Below, piece by piece: positions 37,837 to 47,264 of a DNA stretch of 64,000 bases (the first letter of the stretch is position 1; every line of letters starts with the position of its first letter). Below the pieces are notes generated by a model. It searched no databases, was not told the DNA's origin, and was given only the letters and a program-made list of their open reading frames with translations. The translations under genes and the position numbers were made by a program. Origin of the DNA: Gemmatimonadota bacterium (GTDB lineage: Bacteria > Gemmatimonadota > Gemmatimonadetes > Gemmatimonadales > GWC2-71-9); the NCBI GenBank assembly GCA_003222135.1, contig QHUM01000045.1:30015-94014 (forward strand), read 5' to 3'.

Positions 37837-38723
37837 TGACCATGCGGCGGGGCGTCGCGGCGATCCCACACGCGCTGAACGAGCGCGACATGACGGCGCC
37901 ACGGGGCGTCCAACGGCGCCATTCCAACCGATGGACCCCCAACGGCTTAACCAAGGTGGCCTCGCCCACGGCCCGCGCACACGGCTTGCCCAACGCAGCG
38001 GCCATGGCGACGACTCTCAATATCGAAACCGCTCGGCCGAGCATCGACCTGGTTCACGCGGAGCCGCGCCGCCCGCGCGGCCGCGAACGCCGGTTGCGGC
38101 GCCTGCTCAACACCGCAGTGGCGGCAGTCGCGCTCGTCGTGGCGTCGCCGCTACTCCTGCTGATCGCCGTGCTGATCCGGCTGACGTCGCGCGGTCCGGT
38201 GCTGTTCCGGCAGACGCGCATCGGCTTGGACCGGCGCGCCCTGTCGCGCGCCGGCGGCAACACCCGCCGGCGGCTCGACCAGGGCGGGCACCCGTTCACC
38301 ATGTACAAGTTCCGCACGATGTATGTCGCGTCTGCCCACCGGGACCCGCAGGTGTGGGCCCAGCCGGACGACGCCCGCGTGACGCCCATCGGGCGAGTGC
38401 TGAGAAAGTTTCGCCTCGATGAGCTGCCGCAGCTCTTCAACGTGCTCCGGGGAGACATGAATATCGTCGGCCCGCGCCCCGAGCAACCCGCGATCTTCGT
38501 GTACCTGCGGGAGCAGATCGAGGGATATCAGCGCCGTCAACGGGTGCGACCGGGCATCACAGGGTGGGCACAGATAAATCAAGGATACGACCAGTCGGTC
38601 GAGGATGTACGACGCAAGGTCGCCTACGATCTCGAGTACATTCGGCGTCAGTCGGCAATAGAAGACCTGCGGATCATGCTGCGGACGATTCCGGTGATTG
38701 TGTTCCGCCGCGGCGGCTGGTAA
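37836..38723 (+). CDS. Priming sugar transferase (phosphoglycosyl transferase, WcaJ/RfbP-type)
   Basis: 295 residues if started at ATG 37836 (coupled by TGATG); a later ATG at 38004 would drop a non-conserved 56-residue head. One N-terminal membrane helix (AAVALVVASPLLLLIAVLI) precedes the catalytic domain with SRGPVLFRQTRIGLD, KFRTMY, the Asp-Glu dyad in FRLDELPQLFNVLRGDMNIVGPRPEQP, and RVRPGITGWAQIN. It puts the first sugar-1-phosphate onto undecaprenyl phosphate, starting EPS repeat-unit synthesis. It lacks the four extra TM helices of WcaJ. Confidence 0.93.
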   Translation: MTMRRGVAAIPHALNERDMTAPRGVQRRHSNRWTPNGLTKVASPTARAHGLPNAAAMATTLNIETARPSIDLVHAEPRRPRGRERRLRRLLNTAVAAVALVVASPLLLLIAVLIRLTSRGPVLFRQTRIGLDRRALSRAGGNTRRRLDQGGHPFTMYKFRTMYVASAHRDPQVWAQPDDARVTPIGRVLRKFRLDELPQLFNVLRGDMNIVGPRPEQPAIFVYLREQIEGYQRRQRVRPGITGWAQINQGYDQSVEDVRRKVAYDLEYIRRQSAIEDLRIMLRTIPVIVFRRGGW

Positions 38724-38744
38724 CTACCCCCTCACATCTGGCAG

Positions 38745-39932
38745 TCAGGCGGTCTCAGCGGTCGTCCCGCGGCGCGTGGGCTCCCACACCGCGGTTCCCA
38801 CCCCGCTCAGGGCGAGCAGCCAGGCGTGCAGCGCGGCGACATTGCCGGAGACGGCATAGGCCGGTAGAGCGACGATTCGGGGGACGTTCCGTCCTCCCCG
38901 CACCGGCCACCACCACCCCACCGCCCCCAGTGCCACGACGCCGACCCCGGCCCCCAGCACGGCTCGCGCCCACGCCGCGTCCGGCGCGAGCACCCCCACC
39001 GCGCCCAGGGCCAAGAGAGCCGCCCACGGCACCAGCCAGCGACACAGCTTGTGACTGCCGAGCATCCAGGCGAACAAGCCATAGCGCAGCGGATTGAGTA
39101 GCGCCCGCTGCGCCCACAGCGTGCGCAGGCCCCGCGCCATCGTGCGCACCTTGCGGCGATACTCCTGGCGCAGCGAGGCGCTGCGGGGCACGAAGCAGAG
39201 CGCTTCAGGCACGGACACCGCGCGATAGCCGCGGCGCCGGGCAAGCAGAGCCGCGCGGAAGTCCCGGCTCAGGTCCTCGGGAACTGCTTCCCGGTGCAGC
39301 GCGGCTCGAATCGCGTAGAGGCATCCCGACGCTCCCACGATCCCGCCCACGCGGGTTTCCAGATCCCGCACCCACATCTCGTAGCCGATGTAAGCCGATT
39401 CGCCTGCGTTCGCCTCCGCGTCCACGCGCGCGACACTGACGTCGCGCCCGGACGCCACCCCCACGGTGGGGTCGGCAAACTCGGCGACGAGGGGTTTGAG
39501 GGCCCCCCGACCGATACGCACCGAGGCATCCGTGTTGACGATAATGTCGCCGCGCAGCTGCCCGCGGGCCGCGTTCTCCGCCGCGGTCTTGCCGCGCCGC
39601 TCCGGCAGACGCAACAACTCCACGCCCCGCGGGGCGAACCGGGCCACGATGTCATCGGTGCCGTCGCTCGACGCGTCCGAGACCACGAGGATCTGGCGTC
39701 GCTCCACTGGATAGGCGAGCTCGAGGAGTCGCTCCAGCGTGCCGGCGATCACCGCGGCTTCGTTGTGCACCGGGATCGTGATGCTGATGGAAGGCCACTC
39801 CTCGAAGGGCGGCGCTGCCCGCCGGCGCGCGCGGCCGAGCGCCAGCAGCTTCAGCAGCGCGGGGTAGCCGACGTAGCTGTACACGCACGAACCCAGCCCG
39901 ACGACGAGTGAGACGACGGCTGCGTTGCTCAT
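38745..39932 (-). CDS. Glycosyltransferase family 2, membrane-bound
   Basis: 395 residues. An N-terminal TM, then a GT-A domain with ISITIPVHNEAAVI, VVSDASSDGTD and the metal-site-like NTDASV (a DxD variant), an EDLSRDF region, and three or four C-terminal TM helices. Resembles processive or hyaluronan-synthase-like GT2 enzymes (EpsA or cellulose synthase relatives). It adds a sugar to a lipid-linked intermediate at the cytoplasmic face. ATG 39932 overlaps the upstream GT4 stop (ATGA). Confidence 0.88.
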   Translation of the reverse strand: MSNAAVVSLVVGLGSCVYSYVGYPALLKLLALGRARRRAAPPFEEWPSISITIPVHNEAAVIAGTLERLLELAYPVERRQILVVSDASSDGTDDIVARFAPRGVELLRLPERRGKTAAENAARGQLRGDIIVNTDASVRIGRGALKPLVAEFADPTVGVASGRDVSVARVDAEANAGESAYIGYEMWVRDLETRVGGIVGASGCLYAIRAALHREAVPEDLSRDFRAALLARRRGYRAVSVPEALCFVPRSASLRQEYRRKVRTMARGLRTLWAQRALLNPLRYGLFAWMLGSHKLCRWLVPWAALLALGAVGVLAPDAAWARAVLGAGVGVVALGAVGWWWPVRGGRNVPRIVALPAYAVSGNVAALHAWLLALSGVGTAVWEPTRRGTTAETA

Positions 39933-41044
39933 CCCACCAACGCGGCTGGCGCCGCTCGGCCCACCTGCGCGTAGATTCGCTCGTAGCGCGTCAGCCACGG
40001 GCCGAGGCTGAAATCGCGCTCCAGGCGCGCCCGCGCGCGTCGGGCGCGTGCCCGCGCCGGCGCCGGGTCACGATACACGGCGCGCAACTCCGCGGCGAGC
40101 GCCACGGGGTCGTTCGGGGGCACGAGCGCCGCCTCGGCGGCTGACAGAATGTCCGGCACGCCGCCGACCCGTGTTGCGACTACGGGCACCTCGCACGCCA
40201 TCGCCTCGAACAGCACAATGGGAGTGCCCTCCGTGCGCGAGCTGAGGACGAAGACATCGAACGCCGGGAACAACCGGGCCGCGTCGTGCAGGGTGCCGTG
40301 CCAGAAAACCTTGTTGAGCCGCAGGCTGCGTGCCCGGGCTTGGAGCGCGCTCCGCTCGGCGCCGCTCCCCACCACGGACACGACGAGCGGCAGATCCGAG
40401 ACGCACCGCACCGCATCGAGCAGCACGTCCGGGCCTTTCTCGGAGCTCAAACGCCCGACCCAGCCGACCACAAACGCGTCCCGGGGAAGCCCCAGCACGA
40501 GCCGCCCCGCGGTGCGATCGAGCGGCGCTGCAGTCGGGCACCACGCGTTCGGTACTTCGTGCAGCCGCGCCCGCGGAACGCCAGCCCGGGCCAGGCGCTC
40601 CACCAACGGCCGGGACACCGCCACGACCGCGTCGCAGCGTCGGAACGCGCGGCGCTGGAGCCACTCGTAGCAGCGGTTCTTCCAGCCGCCGCCCGTGAAC
40701 CCATGCACCGTCGTGACCACCGGAATCCCTAGTCGGCGCGCCACGCTCGCGTCCACGACATCCGGTCGATAGCCGTGCGTGTGGACGATATCCGGCCGGA
40801 CGCTGCGGCAGAGCGCCGCAATCGCCCTGCGCTCCCGCCAGTACGCGCGCCCGGGGAAGACGAGCTGATGCGTCGTGATACCGATCTGGGCGAGCGGTGT
40901 CAGGAAGGGATGTTCGCCGGGACGGTCGAGCACGGTCGCGAGGTGCACCTCATGGCCGGTCCCGTGGAGTCCTTGCGCCAGCGCATGAACGACCCGCTCC
41001 AGGCCCCCGAATTCCGCGGGCGCGACGATTTGCAGGACGACCAT
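39929..41044 (-). CDS. Glycosyltransferase family 4
   Basis: 371 residues, GT-B fold. The N-terminus has LQIVAPAEFGGLERVVHALAQGL; the donor site has GRLSSEKGPDVLLDA and the EX7E region SRTEGTPIVLFEAMACEVPVVATRVGGVPDIL. A retaining, nucleotide-sugar-dependent cytoplasmic enzyme of the EPS repeat unit. It follows the toroid-fold gene by 7 bases. Confidence 0.92.
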   Translation of the reverse strand: MVVLQIVAPAEFGGLERVVHALAQGLHGTGHEVHLATVLDRPGEHPFLTPLAQIGITTHQLVFPGRAYWRERRAIAALCRSVRPDIVHTHGYRPDVVDASVARRLGIPVVTTVHGFTGGGWKNRCYEWLQRRAFRRCDAVVAVSRPLVERLARAGVPRARLHEVPNAWCPTAAPLDRTAGRLVLGLPRDAFVVGWVGRLSSEKGPDVLLDAVRCVSDLPLVVSVVGSGAERSALQARARSLRLNKVFWHGTLHDAARLFPAFDVFVLSSRTEGTPIVLFEAMACEVPVVATRVGGVPDILSAAEAALVPPNDPVALAAELRAVYRDPAPARARARRARARLERDFSLGPWLTRYERIYAQVGRAAPAALVG

Positions 41045-41051
41045 CGCGCGC

Positions 41052-42323
41052 TTAAGCGAGGGCGGCGGACGTCGCGGTTGCGGCTTCCTTGCCGATGCCG
41101 AGCGTGGTCCGCTCGTGCCGGATGAGCGCGTCGACGAAGAACTTCGTCGCCCAGTTCAACGTCTGGTACGGCCCGTACTCCGCGCCGAGCGGATAAGAGC
41201 CCTTCACACCGCCCCGGAGCCCCAGGTCGCGACTGGTGCGGTTCTGCGTCGACTTGAGGAAGCGGAGCACCGGCCCCACGGGTTCGAGCCATTTCTGCTG
41301 GCCTGTGATCTCGAACAGGCGCAACCAGATGTTCGCCATCTGAGCCTGGCCGGTCAGACAGCTCCAGGCCACGGCGGGCCTCCAGCCGGCGGCGAACCGC
41401 CCCGGGAGCCGACCATCCGGCTCCACCGCGGCCGCGATCCGCTCCGCCGCTACGGCGGCGCGGGCGATGAGCCGCGCATCCTGCAGCATGCGCCCGCCCT
41501 CGAGCAAACCCCGGATCGCGTAGGCGATTGTGTGGAGCAGCGGTCGGAACGGGTCGCTGAGGCAGCAGTCCGGCAGCCAGCCATCGTCGTGCTGCCGCCG
41601 GGCGACGGCGCGGAGATTCCGCGCCGCAGCCGCCGTGAACTCGGGCGCGCCGAGGACCCGCCCCGCTTCTGCGAGCCCCCACGCCGTGCGCGTGTTGTAG
41701 AGCGTCGCCCGCGCGTCGGCGAAGCGGGAATTGCCGCGGCGCCACAGACCGTCCTCGTCCAGCGTGGCCAGCAGGAAGCACGCCGCCCGGCGCGCCGCAC
41801 CCGCGAACACTCCCGAGCCGGTTTCCCCAAACGCCGCCAGCCAGCCGAACAGGACCTGGCCGGTGTTAAACACCGCCGGAGCTGTATGCTCTCCCATCAC
41901 TCCGCCCCGCACCGCGCCGGACGGCAGCTGGACCTCGACCTCCCAGTGAGCAGCGCGCTCGGCGCACTGGGCGAGTTCCGGACGGCCGAGGTGCCGCGCC
42001 GCCAGGTAGAACGTCGGGATGATGTAGCCCGTCGTCTCGGGGTAGCTGGGCTGCCACCCGCGTGACCTGAAGTACGGATTCCAGGCGAGGCTGTAGCCGC
42101 GCGCGAAGCCGCCATCGCCGCTAGCGGCCTGGGCACGCGCCAGCCAGTCGAGCGCGGCGAGCAGATGTGGCCCGTGCGTCGGATCCACTGCGTGCCCGGC
42201 GCGCTCGCGCCAGAGCTCCTCGAGGGCCACTGGGTTGAGCATCGGATGGGCGCGCACTTTTTGCAAACCGGCCTCCAGCACCCGTGTCAGGCGAGGGATC
42301 GGCAGCGGCAGAGCTTGAGTCAA
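41052..42323 (-). CDS. Alpha/alpha-toroid-like protein of the EPS operon, unknown activity
   Basis: About 423 residues. Helical repeats such as YPETTGYIIPTFYLAARHLG, TLYNTRTAWGLAEAGRVLG and LHTIAYAIRGLLEGGRMLQD, with GQAQMANIWLRLFEITG, look like an (alpha/alpha)6-type toroid of glycosidase, epimerase or terpene-cyclase relatives. No catalytic acids can be assigned and there is no signal peptide. Start is taken as TTG at 42323, with GGAG about 10 bases before it; no ATG or GTG gives the conserved N-terminus. Related proteins often sit in EPS clusters. It could be a cytoplasmic sugar-modifying enzyme. Confidence 0.72.
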   Translation of the reverse strand: MTQALPLPIPRLTRVLEAGLQKVRAHPMLNPVALEELWRERAGHAVDPTHGPHLLAALDWLARAQAASGDGGFARGYSLAWNPYFRSRGWQPSYPETTGYIIPTFYLAARHLGRPELAQCAERAAHWEVEVQLPSGAVRGGVMGEHTAPAVFNTGQVLFGWLAAFGETGSGVFAGAARRAACFLLATLDEDGLWRRGNSRFADARATLYNTRTAWGLAEAGRVLGAPEFTAAAARNLRAVARRQHDDGWLPDCCLSDPFRPLLHTIAYAIRGLLEGGRMLQDARLIARAAVAAERIAAAVEPDGRLPGRFAAGWRPAVAWSCLTGQAQMANIWLRLFEITGQQKWLEPVGPVLRFLKSTQNRTSRDLGLRGGVKGSYPLGAEYGPYQTLNWATKFFVDALIRHERTTLGIGKEAATATSAALA

Positions 42324-42340
42324 CGAGAGACGTCTCCGGG

Positions 42341-43441
42341 TTATGAGTGAAGGCGGGTCGCCACCCAATTGACCAGCCGGTGCGTCGCCACGTGCACGGG
42401 ACGGAGCGTCCAGCGCACACTGCGGCGGGAGACGATGTCGGCCCCGAAGCCGCTCTTGAAGCGGTACAGCCCGTGCTGCGGATCGTCCGGCTGGCGCGCC
42501 GTTGCCGGCGTGCCGCCGAGGTTGTAGGTCGTGAATCCCGCGCCCGCCAGATGGCACATGATGCGCCAGTGCAGCCACACCGCCGCGTGACACGCATACC
42601 CCGTCGGCGTCGAGCCGCCGACTAGATAGTACGCCCGGGGCTTCGCCCAACCCACCAGCGCGGCAGCGAGCGGCGCCCCCTTCTCCCACACGGAGAACGT
42701 CGTCACGCCCCAAGGCGCCCCGCCGTCGGTCGCGGCCCCCGCCGCGGCAGGCAGCGTCGCCTGGAATGGATCGCCTCGCTCCGCCGCCCGGTCCGCCGCC
42801 GCGTGCTGCACGGCGGCGATCACGGCTCGGGCCTCCGGTCCGTCCAGAGTTTGGAAGCTCCAATCCTGCCGTATGCCGTTCTGTAAGTGCCGCCGATGGT
42901 GCTTGCTGCAGCCACGCACCAGCTCGTCGGGACTCCGGTCGAGCGGTACGAGATACTCCACCCGATCCCGCGTCTCAATGGAGCGACCTGGCGTGACATC
43001 GGGCTGCCAGCCGGCGTCGAACGAGTCCACGGCGACCTCCGCGGCCCCTTCGATACGCAACGCCTCGGCGAGCGCGCCGAGCGCTTCGTCCGGACGGGGG
43101 AGACCGCGGAACGCGGGCGCCGTCGGGAAGTACAGGTGACGCGGCCGTCGACCGAGGCGGCACCGGCTGCGCACCCCGGCGGCGATTCCGACGACGTCTT
43201 GGCCGTGGAGCAGCTGCGCGAATACCGCCTCCCCCGCCGGCGCGCCGGCCTCGAGCCCGGGCGGGGTGTGAAAGAAACCCCCACCGCAGCGCTCGACGTG
43301 CGCCCACCAGTCCGCTGGGCACGCGGCGCGGGTGATCCACCGGAGGTCGTACAGCGCGGAGGACGGCGGAGCGGGCGGAGTGTCGGGCGGTGCCATGCTG
43401 GGCTCAGCCGATCCGCGCAGAGCGACGGAAGCCGTCAGCAT
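42341..43441 (-). CDS. FemAB-like GNAT acyl/aminoacyltransferase
   Basis: 366 residues with a double GNAT layout: a first half with LYFPTAPAFRG and AEVAVDSFDAGWQPD, and a second half with SKHHRRHLQNGIR, YLVGGSTPTGYACHAAVWLHW and the characteristic TTYNLGG. This resembles FemAB-related proteins of XrtA-type EPS loci and lipid II aminoacyltransferases. It probably attaches an acyl or aminoacyl group to the polysaccharide or its precursor. Start ATG 43441 overlaps the methyltransferase end; ATG 43396 is an alternative. Confidence 0.85.
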   Translation of the reverse strand: MLTASVALRGSAEPSMAPPDTPPAPPSSALYDLRWITRAACPADWWAHVERCGGGFFHTPPGLEAGAPAGEAVFAQLLHGQDVVGIAAGVRSRCRLGRRPRHLYFPTAPAFRGLPRPDEALGALAEALRIEGAAEVAVDSFDAGWQPDVTPGRSIETRDRVEYLVPLDRSPDELVRGCSKHHRRHLQNGIRQDWSFQTLDGPEARAVIAAVQHAAADRAAERGDPFQATLPAAAGAATDGGAPWGVTTFSVWEKGAPLAAALVGWAKPRAYYLVGGSTPTGYACHAAVWLHWRIMCHLAGAGFTTYNLGGTPATARQPDDPQHGLYRFKSGFGADIVSRRSVRWTLRPVHVATHRLVNWVATRLHS

Positions 43442-44127
43442 CGTGTGATCTCGGCCAGCGCTCCGCCCGGCAGCCGCCGCAGCGCGACCCTGAACGGCAT
43501 CGCGTGCGTCCAGCGGCGCACCGCGTCCTGCTCGCTCTCGCGCGCCGCATCATCGAGCAGAATCACCGCCCCCGGGGGCAGACGGTCGCCAATGACCGAG
43601 AGCAAGCCAAAACGCCCGCCGCGCGTGTCGTCGGGTGGCCCGTCACACACCACGAGTCGGAATTCCTCGGGCATGAGGGGGAGCGGCGCCGCGTACCAGT
43701 CGAACGCCCCGTAATCGCTGAGGGGGGACAACCACAGGTACACCTGGCCGGCGACGTGGTCGCGCAGCGCCGTCCCGACGCGGCGTCGCCATTGCGGGTC
43801 ATGTTCCAGCGCCCACACCTCGACGCCGCGGCGGCCCGCGAGTGCGCCCAGCAGGAGCGTCGTCAGGCCGCTGCCGCATTCGAGCACCGGGCCCGGCGTC
43901 TGCGCCGCATGGCGCGCGACCTCTGCCAGATAGTCGATGTCGGCCGTGAACCCTTCGTTGTCCCACGCGGCGCGTAGCTCGTCGAGCAGCCGGCGCTCCG
44001 GCGTCGTCCCAGGCGGGAGGGCCACGAGGCGTCGCATGGCACGGCGCATTTGCTGCCGCTGCCAGGCGGTGCGCGCGGCCTGCTTCAACGGGCCGGGCAT
44101 ATAGTGGTTGAGCACTGCCAGCGTCAC
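43435..44127 (-). CDS. Class I SAM-dependent methyltransferase-like protein
   Basis: 230 residues. Motif I GPVLECGSGLTTLLLG, motif II VEVWALEHDPQW and FRLVVCDGPPDDTRGG match a Rossmann methyltransferase. Likely O-methylates a sugar of the polymer. First gene of the minus-strand operon 44127-38745. Start is uncertain: GTG 44127 or ATG 44100. Confidence 0.8.
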   Translation of the reverse strand: MTLAVLNHYMPGPLKQAARTAWQRQQMRRAMRRLVALPPGTTPERRLLDELRAAWDNEGFTADIDYLAEVARHAAQTPGPVLECGSGLTTLLLGALAGRRGVEVWALEHDPQWRRRVGTALRDHVAGQVYLWLSPLSDYGAFDWYAAPLPLMPEEFRLVVCDGPPDDTRGGRFGLLSVIGDRLPPGAVILLDDAARESEQDAVRRWTHAMPFRVALRRLPGGALAEITRC

Positions 44128-44180
44128 GAGCGCTCCGATGATGAGTCAGGCCGCATTGACCAGGCCTCGCCCTGTCTCGG

Positions 44181-44196
44181 AACAAGTTCTGTGCCC
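44181..44196 (-). promoter_or_regulatory. Weak candidate -24/-12 element facing the 44127-38745 operon
   Basis: On the minus strand GGGCACAGAACTTGTT keeps GG, CAC and TTG at the right spacing but has GT rather than GC at -12 and G instead of T at the start. The predicted start is near 44170, 43 bases before the GTG start. Confidence 0.25.
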
Positions 44197-44306
44197 GCCC
44201 CTCCAGTGGGGTCGACGACGCAAGCGGCCTGCGGGGTGGTCTTCACCCGTTGCGGCGTCGCCACACCTAGCTGGAGGCGCGCGGCGTGGCGGGGGCGCGT
44301 GCTACG

Positions 44307-44322
44307 TGGCCCTGCTCTTGCT
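44307..44322 (+). promoter_or_regulatory. Candidate sigma-54 promoter of the Wzx-glycosyltransferase gene
   Basis: TGGCCCTGCTCTTGCT keeps TGGC, C at -20 and the full TTGCT; only the A after TGGC and the purine at -19 differ from consensus. The predicted transcription start (about 44333) is only 7 bases before ATG 44340, so the transcript would be almost leaderless; no ribosome site is visible. Confidence 0.5.
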
Positions 44323-44339
44323 AGTCTCGCCGCTACTAG

Positions 44340-47264
44340 ATGAGCCAATCCCCATCCAATCTCGACCGCTCCCTCGCCCAGGGGATCGCCTGGACCGGAG
44401 GCATCAAGTGGCTCACGCAGCTCGTGAGCTGGGCCTCCACGCTCATCGTGGCGCGTCTCATCACGCCCACCGATTACGGGTTGTTCGCCATGGCGATGGT
44501 GTACGCGGGCTTCGTCCAGCTCGTGAACGAGCTGGGACTGAGCCTGGCCATCGTGCAGCGCCGCGACCTGACCACGGAGCAAATCGCTCAGCTCGGTGGC
44601 CTCGCTGTGCTGGCGAGCGTCGTCATCTTCGTCTTGTCGCTGAGCCTGGCGGGGCCCGTGGCGGTGTTTTTCGGCGAGCCGAGCGTTCAGGGGATCATCA
44701 TCGCGCTCAGCCTCACGTTCGTGATGCGTGGCGTGCAGGTAGTGCCCCGCTCGCTGCTGGCGCGCGATCTGGAATTTCGCCGGCTGGCGTGGCTGGATGC
44801 GGGCGAGGCGATGGCGTGGAGCGCGGTCACGCTGACCGGTGCGTACTTCGGTCTGGGCTACTGGGCGCTCGTATGGGGCACGGTCGTGAGTGGGTTCGCG
44901 GTGATGAGCGTGTTGTGCGTGTTGCGGCCCCACCCGCTCGCCTGGCCTCGGGACCTCCGGTCGATCGCCGACGCGGTGAACTTCGGCTGGTACGTCGTCA
45001 TCTCCCAACTGTGCTGGTACGTCTATAGCTACGCCGACCTCACGATCGTGGGGCGGGTGCTGGGGAAGGCGGCGCTCGGTGCGTACACCAAGGGCTCCGA
45101 CGTCGCCAGCATCCCGGTCGATCGCGTGAGCGCGATGGTCGGGCAGGTGACGCCTGCGGTGTTTTCCGCCGCACAGGACGACCCCAGCACGCTGCGCCGT
45201 TACCTCCTCGGGCTGACCGAGGGGCTCGCGCTCGTCACGTTCCCGGTCTCCGTCGGCCTGGCGTTGGTGGCGGATGTGTTTGTTCTGACGGTCCTCGGCG
45301 AGCGGTGGCGCCCGGCCATCGTGCCGCTCCGGTTGCTCGGACTGTACGGTGGGTTCCGCTCGATCATCAACCTGCTGCCGCAGATGCTGATCGCCACGGG
45401 CCACGCCAAGCTCAACATGAAGCTCAACGTGCTCACCGCGGTCGCGCTCCCGGCGGTGCTCTATCTGGGCGCGCGGTGGGCAGGAATCACCGGCGTGGCG
45501 TTGGGCTGGGTTATCGGGTACCCGCTCATCACGATTCCCTCGTTCTTCCGGCACACGTTGCGTATCCTGGGCATACGGGCAGCCGACTACCTGCTTGCCC
45601 TGTGGCCCGCCGGCAGCGCAGCAGTGGGCATCGCAGTTGTCGTCTTCGCGCTCCGCACCACCATCCCGGACTCGTGGTCCGGCTGGCTGCAGCTGGGTAT
45701 CGAAGTGCTCGCGGGTGCGGCTGCGTACCTCGCCGTCCTGCTGGTGGGGCACCGCGCACGCATGGCGCGAGTCGCGACGCACGTGGTGGATCTGTGGCGC
45801 GCGCGCCGCCCGGGACCGACGCCATCGCATGCAACCGGCACCTCGCTGGCGCGCGCACGGCTGCTGCTCATCAGTTGCCACTTCCCACCCGACGCCGCGG
45901 TCGGGGCGCTGCGGTGGCAGAAGTTGTCCCGCTACGCGGCCGAGCGCGGGTGGGGCCTCGATGTGATCACGTTCGATCCCGCCAGCATCGCCGTCACCGA
46001 CCCGAGCCGCCTCGGAGACCTCCCGCCGGGGATCCGAGTGTACACCTTAGCCCCGCCCCAAGTGGCCTGGGAACACATGGTGGAGCTTGCCTGGCGCGCG
46101 TACGACTCGGCGCGCCGCCTGCCGCATCGCCTGGCCGGGTCGGCGGATGGGGCCCTCGGTCCGGTCGCCCAGCGGCAGTCGCTCGCCCGGCGGGAGGTGC
46201 GGTGGCGGCCGTCGGAGCCGCGCGACGTGGTGCGGGCCTACTTCGCCTGGCTCGAGTACATCCGGACCGGGCGCTGGGCCCGGGCCGCGGCGCGCCGCGC
46301 GATACAGGTCATCGAGCCCGGCGTGCACCGCGCGGTGATCAGTTGCGGCCCGCCGCATATGGCCCACGAAGCGGCGCGGCTCGTCGCGCGCCGGACTGAC
46401 CTTCCGTTCGTCATGGATATGCGCGACCCGTGGACCCTCGTACAGCGCCTTCCCGAGGGGATCGCGAGTCCGGTGTGGTTCGCGTTCGCAACGTATTACG
46501 AGCGCCGCGCGGTGGCAGAGGCGTCCCTCATCGTCGCCAACACCGACCCGCTGCGCAACGTGATGCGCGGCGTGTACCGATCGGCTGCGAATCGGATCAT
46601 CGCGGTGCCCAACGGCTGCGACGAGGAGACGGTGCCCGCGTCACGGCACGGGCGTCGCTTCCTGGTCGCGTATGCGGGTTCGATCTACCTCGACCGCGAC
46701 CCGCGCCCCCTGTTCCGCGCGGCGGCTCAGGTCGTGATCGAGCGTGGCCTCTCCCCGAGCGAGTTCGGGATCGAATTCATGGGCGACGTGCGCACCTTCG
46801 ACGGCGTACCGATCGAGCAGATCGCCCGGGAAGAGGGCATGGAAGCGTTCGTCCGAACGCACCCTCCTCGACCGCGCGCCGAAGCGCTCGCATTCCTCGC
46901 GCAGGCCACGATGCTCGTGATCCTGCCGCAGGACTCGGACATGGCCATCCCGGCGAAGATCTTCGATTACATGCAGTTTGATGCGTGGTTGTTGGCCTTG
47001 GCGGAAGATGGCAGCGCCACCGAACAGTTGCTGCGGGGCTCGAGCGCGGACGTCGTGCCGCCCGATGCCGTGGACACCATCGCCGGTCTCCTCCATCTCC
47101 GCTACCTGCAGCATCTGCGCGGTGAGTGGCCCGTGCGCCTGGCCGAGGATCCGCGCTACAGCCGCCGCGAACAGGCGACCCGGCTGTTCAGCGCGATCGA
47201 GGCGATCACCGGCGCCCCACCGCAGACCGCCGAGGAGCCCACGCTCGCATGCGCGGCCTCGTAG
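44340..47264 (+). CDS. Fusion of Wzx-type flippase and GT4-like glycosyltransferase
   Basis: 974 residues. Residues 1-470 are a MOP-superfamily polysaccharide flippase (IAWTGGIKWLTQLVSWASTLIVARLITPTDYGLFAMAM, 12 or more hydrophobic segments). A short basic linker follows, and from about residue 505 a GT-B glycosyltransferase-like domain starts (LLLISCHFPPDAAVGALRWQKLSRYAAERG), with FVMDMRDPW, VPNGCDEE, YAGSIYLDRDPRPLF and a C-terminal PAKIFDYMQFDAWLLALAEDGSATEQLL. Normal flippases are about 450-510 residues. The frame is unbroken, so the fusion is real at sequence level. It couples sugar addition to flipping of the lipid-linked unit. A paralogous flippase follows directly. Confidence 0.92.
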   Translation: MSQSPSNLDRSLAQGIAWTGGIKWLTQLVSWASTLIVARLITPTDYGLFAMAMVYAGFVQLVNELGLSLAIVQRRDLTTEQIAQLGGLAVLASVVIFVLSLSLAGPVAVFFGEPSVQGIIIALSLTFVMRGVQVVPRSLLARDLEFRRLAWLDAGEAMAWSAVTLTGAYFGLGYWALVWGTVVSGFAVMSVLCVLRPHPLAWPRDLRSIADAVNFGWYVVISQLCWYVYSYADLTIVGRVLGKAALGAYTKGSDVASIPVDRVSAMVGQVTPAVFSAAQDDPSTLRRYLLGLTEGLALVTFPVSVGLALVADVFVLTVLGERWRPAIVPLRLLGLYGGFRSIINLLPQMLIATGHAKLNMKLNVLTAVALPAVLYLGARWAGITGVALGWVIGYPLITIPSFFRHTLRILGIRAADYLLALWPAGSAAVGIAVVVFALRTTIPDSWSGWLQLGIEVLAGAAAYLAVLLVGHRARMARVATHVVDLWRARRPGPTPSHATGTSLARARLLLISCHFPPDAAVGALRWQKLSRYAAERGWGLDVITFDPASIAVTDPSRLGDLPPGIRVYTLAPPQVAWEHMVELAWRAYDSARRLPHRLAGSADGALGPVAQRQSLARREVRWRPSEPRDVVRAYFAWLEYIRTGRWARAAARRAIQVIEPGVHRAVISCGPPHMAHEAARLVARRTDLPFVMDMRDPWTLVQRLPEGIASPVWFAFATYYERRAVAEASLIVANTDPLRNVMRGVYRSAANRIIAVPNGCDEETVPASRHGRRFLVAYAGSIYLDRDPRPLFRAAAQVVIERGLSPSEFGIEFMGDVRTFDGVPIEQIAREEGMEAFVRTHPPRPRAEALAFLAQATMLVILPQDSDMAIPAKIFDYMQFDAWLLALAEDGSATEQLLRGSSADVVPPDAVDTIAGLLHLRYLQHLRGEWPVRLAEDPRYSRREQATRLFSAIEAITGAPPQTAEEPTLACAAS

